Source: Anaerolineae bacterium
GTDB taxonomy: Bacteria; Chloroflexota; Anaerolineae; SpSt-600
DNA: 6,330 bases
Direction: 5' to 3'
NCBI GenBank assembly: GCA_028275425.1
Contig: JAPWUT010000106.1
Coordinates: 1 to 6,330 of the forward strand
Notes under the pieces: model-generated
The model's database searches: none
Seen by the model: the letters and a program-made list of their open reading frames with translations, nothing else
What the model was told of the DNA's origin: nothing
Program-made: the position numbers and the translations under genes
Shown: positions 6,107 to 6,330 of the stretch, in pieces
How the letters are laid out: every line of letters begins with the position of its first letter
Numbering within the stretch: position 1 is the stretch's first letter

Positions 6107-6330
6107 ACTTTCAGCCTCGGGGCGTGGTCTCCAGCCAAGTGCGGGGGAAAATTCTGGCAAAGGCGGGGGCGGGGTCAACCCACCACGAGGGGAACCCAAA
6201 ACGCCGGCAAACCCAAAGCCCACGAGGGCGGGCAAATGGGGGTGGAGAGGGCTTGCGCCCCCTCCCAGGGGGTTTGGGGGATGTGCCCCCAAAATAAAAA
6301 AGAGGGGGCGAGCTGCCCACATTAGCAACC
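6107..6330. other. Non-coding intergenic region with G/C-run structure
   Basis: I see no credible gene here. Open frames on both strands translate to Pro/Gly-rich low-complexity sequence without a ribosome binding site, and run through the tRNA or its promoter. The region holds short repeated words: GGCAAA at 6156, 6206 and 6231; CCACGAGGG at 6183 and 6220; AACCCAAA at 6193 and 6210. It also has many runs of three to five G or C and two hairpins, described separately. Any gene that it separates from the tRNA operon lies beyond the window edge. Confidence 0.7.
6244..6293. other. Paired hairpins, REP-like
   Basis: The first hairpin is GGAG-a-GGGC-TTGC-GCCC-c-CTCC (6244-6265): two four-pair stems around a single mismatch and a four-base loop. 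The second is TTTGGGGG-ATGTG-CCCCCAAA (6273-6293), eight perfect pairs with a five-base loop. They are seven bases apart. An alternative pairing of CCCCC (6258-6262) with GGGGG (6268-6272) is mutually exclusive with both. Neither is followed by a T-run in either direction (an A-rich run follows the second on the plus strand), so they do not look like intrinsic terminators. They resemble REP-type palindromes, but a single copy cannot prove that. Confidence 0.5.

Noticed and set aside
6273..6293. Eight-pair hairpin as an intrinsic terminator
   Set aside because: On the plus strand an A-rich run follows the stem. On the minus strand the T-run comes before the stem. Neither orientation gives stem then T-run.
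6005..6325. A 106-codon open frame on the plus strand
   Set aside because: It begins inside the tRNA gene on the opposite strand, has no family resemblance, and its composition reflects the G/C-run repeats.
6074..6328. An 84-codon open frame on the minus strand upstream of the tRNA
   Set aside because: The product is Pro/Gly/Leu-rich low-complexity sequence, there is no ribosome binding site, and the frame runs through the tRNA promoter.

Overview
The window looks like a piece of a moderately GC-rich bacterial chromosome. Three things suggest this: Shine-Dalgarno-led genes with ATG, GTG and TTG starts, tight 1-4 base gene overlaps, and a bacterial class II tRNA-Leu with no encoded CCA end. 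My best guess for the lineage is Chloroflexota, perhaps a thermophilic Anaerolineae-like member. I base that on the large GT39/PMT-like membrane protein with a tail of repeated beta-rich domains, an architecture I associate with that phylum. This is an inference from memory, not a search result.

Layout, plus strand (1-2144): the 3' end of an importer operon. It holds a 5'-truncated NMT1/THI5/SsuA-like substrate-binding protein (1-618), an SsuB/TauB-like ATPase (615-1397, start overlapping the previous stop) and an SsuC/TauC-like permease (1398-2144, directly abutting). Together they form a complete solute-binding/ATPase/permease set of the nitrate/sulfonate/taurine/pyrimidine class. The substrate cannot be told from this sequence.

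Layout, minus strand (6106 down to 2146): a TATAAT promoter (6078-6106) drives tRNA-Leu(UAA) (5990-6071). Only 26 bases later comes a ResB-like cytochrome c biogenesis membrane protein (4962-5963, TTG start). That gene overlaps a 939-residue GT39/PMT-like membrane glycosyltransferase (2146-4965) by four bases (ATGA). The glycosyltransferase carries three tandem copies of a beta-rich domain at its C-terminus. No terminator is visible between the tRNA and resB, so a tRNA-mRNA transcript is plausible. The two operons converge with one base between their stop codons and no visible intrinsic terminator.

The last ~225 bases (6107-6330) have no convincing gene. They contain strong G/C-run hairpins, a G-quadruplex-type motif and short repeated words, which look like REP-type intergenic sequence.

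I did not find a clear new defence, mobile or CRISPR-like system. The points most worth a second look are the tRNA-resB-glycosyltransferase operon, the near-leaderless tRNA promoter, the repeat-tailed glycosyltransferase, and the structured intergenic segment.
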